DNA from: Mucilaginibacter sp. CSA2-8R
Lineage (GTDB): Bacteria > Bacteroidota > Bacteroidia > Sphingobacteriales > Sphingobacteriaceae
Length of the DNA: 64,000 nt
Assembly: GCF_038806765.1 (NCBI RefSeq)
Contig: NZ_CP152389.1
Span: 3,472,001 to 3,536,000 of the forward strand
Direction of reading: 5' to 3'
Below the pieces are notes generated by a model, which searched no databases, was not told the origin of the DNA, and worked only from the letters and a program-made list of their open reading frames with translations. The position numbers and the translations under genes were made by a program. Below, piece by piece: positions 63,798-64,000 of this stretch (within the stretch, counting starts at the first letter, position 1; each line of letters begins with the position of its first letter).

Positions 63798-63903
63798 GTT
63801 GGTTCGTTGGTTAATTAGGCAAATCAACTCACTTTCTTCATGTTTGATTTCTGACACACTGTTTCACTAATCAATTAATGAACTAATTAACCAATGAACC
63901 AAC
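63798..63903. repeat. Long inverted repeat after the cytochrome c gene
   Basis: The left arm (63798-63818, GTTGGTTCGTTGGTTAATTA plus G) pairs with the right arm (63883-63903) at 20 of 21 positions across 64 bases. It sits between convergent genes, directly next to the stop codon of the minus-strand gene, and shares its units with 26692-26757. Confidence 0.7.
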
Positions 63904-64000
63904 TTACTTTAACGACACATACTCAGACTTAACCGGCGCCGAAAAAAACATGGAGGCGTGCTGGTCGAAGTCGGCGGTGTCGTCACTGCTGGTGAAGAAA
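63904..64000 (-). CDS. C-terminal end of an unidentified minus-strand gene
   Basis: The last 32 codons of a frame cut by the window edge; the stop TAA is at 63906-63904. The visible tail contains 'SSDDTADFDQHASMFFSAPV' and ends 'KSEYVSLK'. The even codon use and the hairpin next to its stop support a real gene, but I cannot identify it. Confidence 0.55.
   Translation of the reverse strand, partial: FFTSSDDTADFDQHASMFFSAPVKSEYVSLK

Overview
The window looks like a chromosomal segment of a Bacteroidota bacterium of the Sphingobacteriaceae, probably Mucilaginibacter or Pedobacter. This rests on protein character and signals rather than on a search: type IX secretion (T9SS) proteins (a gliding-motility C-terminal domain adhesin and a PorP/SprF protein), DUF2027-Smr and Nfu-type proteins, a sphingomyelin-synthase-like PAP2 protein, almost no Shine-Dalgarno sequences, and at least fifteen copies of the Bacteroidota promoter -7 box TAnnTTTG just upstream of genes. 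No tRNA, rRNA, CRISPR array, prophage or transposase was found. Most of the window is ordinary core genome with short operons and strong bidirectional hairpin terminators.

Layout. 1-1.3 kb: end of kdsA plus kdsD (Kdo synthesis for LPS). 1.4-3.5 kb: DUF3140 protein, a 28-residue one-helix membrane peptide with its own promoter, and a succinate-semialdehyde-type aldehyde dehydrogenase. 3.7-14.1 kb (+): mnmA, topA, a small conserved protein, a DEDDy exonuclease, a fused oligopeptide ABC ATPase, rnr, a polyprenyl synthase and a TonB-C protein. 14.1-17.0 kb (-): rpmA with a long tail, rplU, a membrane-anchored protein and a dicarboxylate/glutamate symporter. 17.1-19.3 kb (+): unknown protein, ECF sigma factor with an overlapping membrane partner, GNAT. 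19.3-26.7 kb: fabF, DUF2027-Smr, sphingomyelin-synthase-like protein, methyltransferase, mqo and a spore-photoproduct-lyase-like radical SAM protein. 26.8-37.2 kb: S9 peptidase, gpmA, acetate transporter, SRPBCC protein, OmpA-family porin, metZ-osmC, and a SpmA-SpmB fusion.

37.4-44.0 kb is a T9SS surface module: a roughly 1850-residue PKD-rich adhesin followed by its PorP/SprF partner, behind a structured leader. 44.1-48.0 kb: a second OsmC, two glycine-rich membrane proteins, purB and nfu. 48.2-55.7 kb (-) holds lgt-gtrA-suhB with overlapping genes, mtaB, ubiX and the ppk-ppx polyphosphate pair. 55.9-60.8 kb: yajQ, an Hsp20 with a rare strong Shine-Dalgarno, a thioesterase, folB, a GH1 beta-glucosidase and lysA. 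60.9-63.8 kb (+) is a compact envelope metal/redox cluster: DinB, a Cys-motif membrane protein, a heavy-metal-binding lipoprotein, an unknown lipoprotein, SCO1 and a lipoprotein cytochrome c. The last 97 bases are the end of an unidentified minus-strand gene.

Most interesting items: the envelope metal/redox cluster, the sphingomyelin-synthase-like enzyme in a sphingolipid-making lineage, the tiny promoter-equipped membrane peptide, the leader of the T9SS adhesin with competing pairings, dispersed long inverted repeats between genes, and promoters so close to start codons that the mRNAs should be leaderless. I see no single locus that is clearly a new defence or mobile system.
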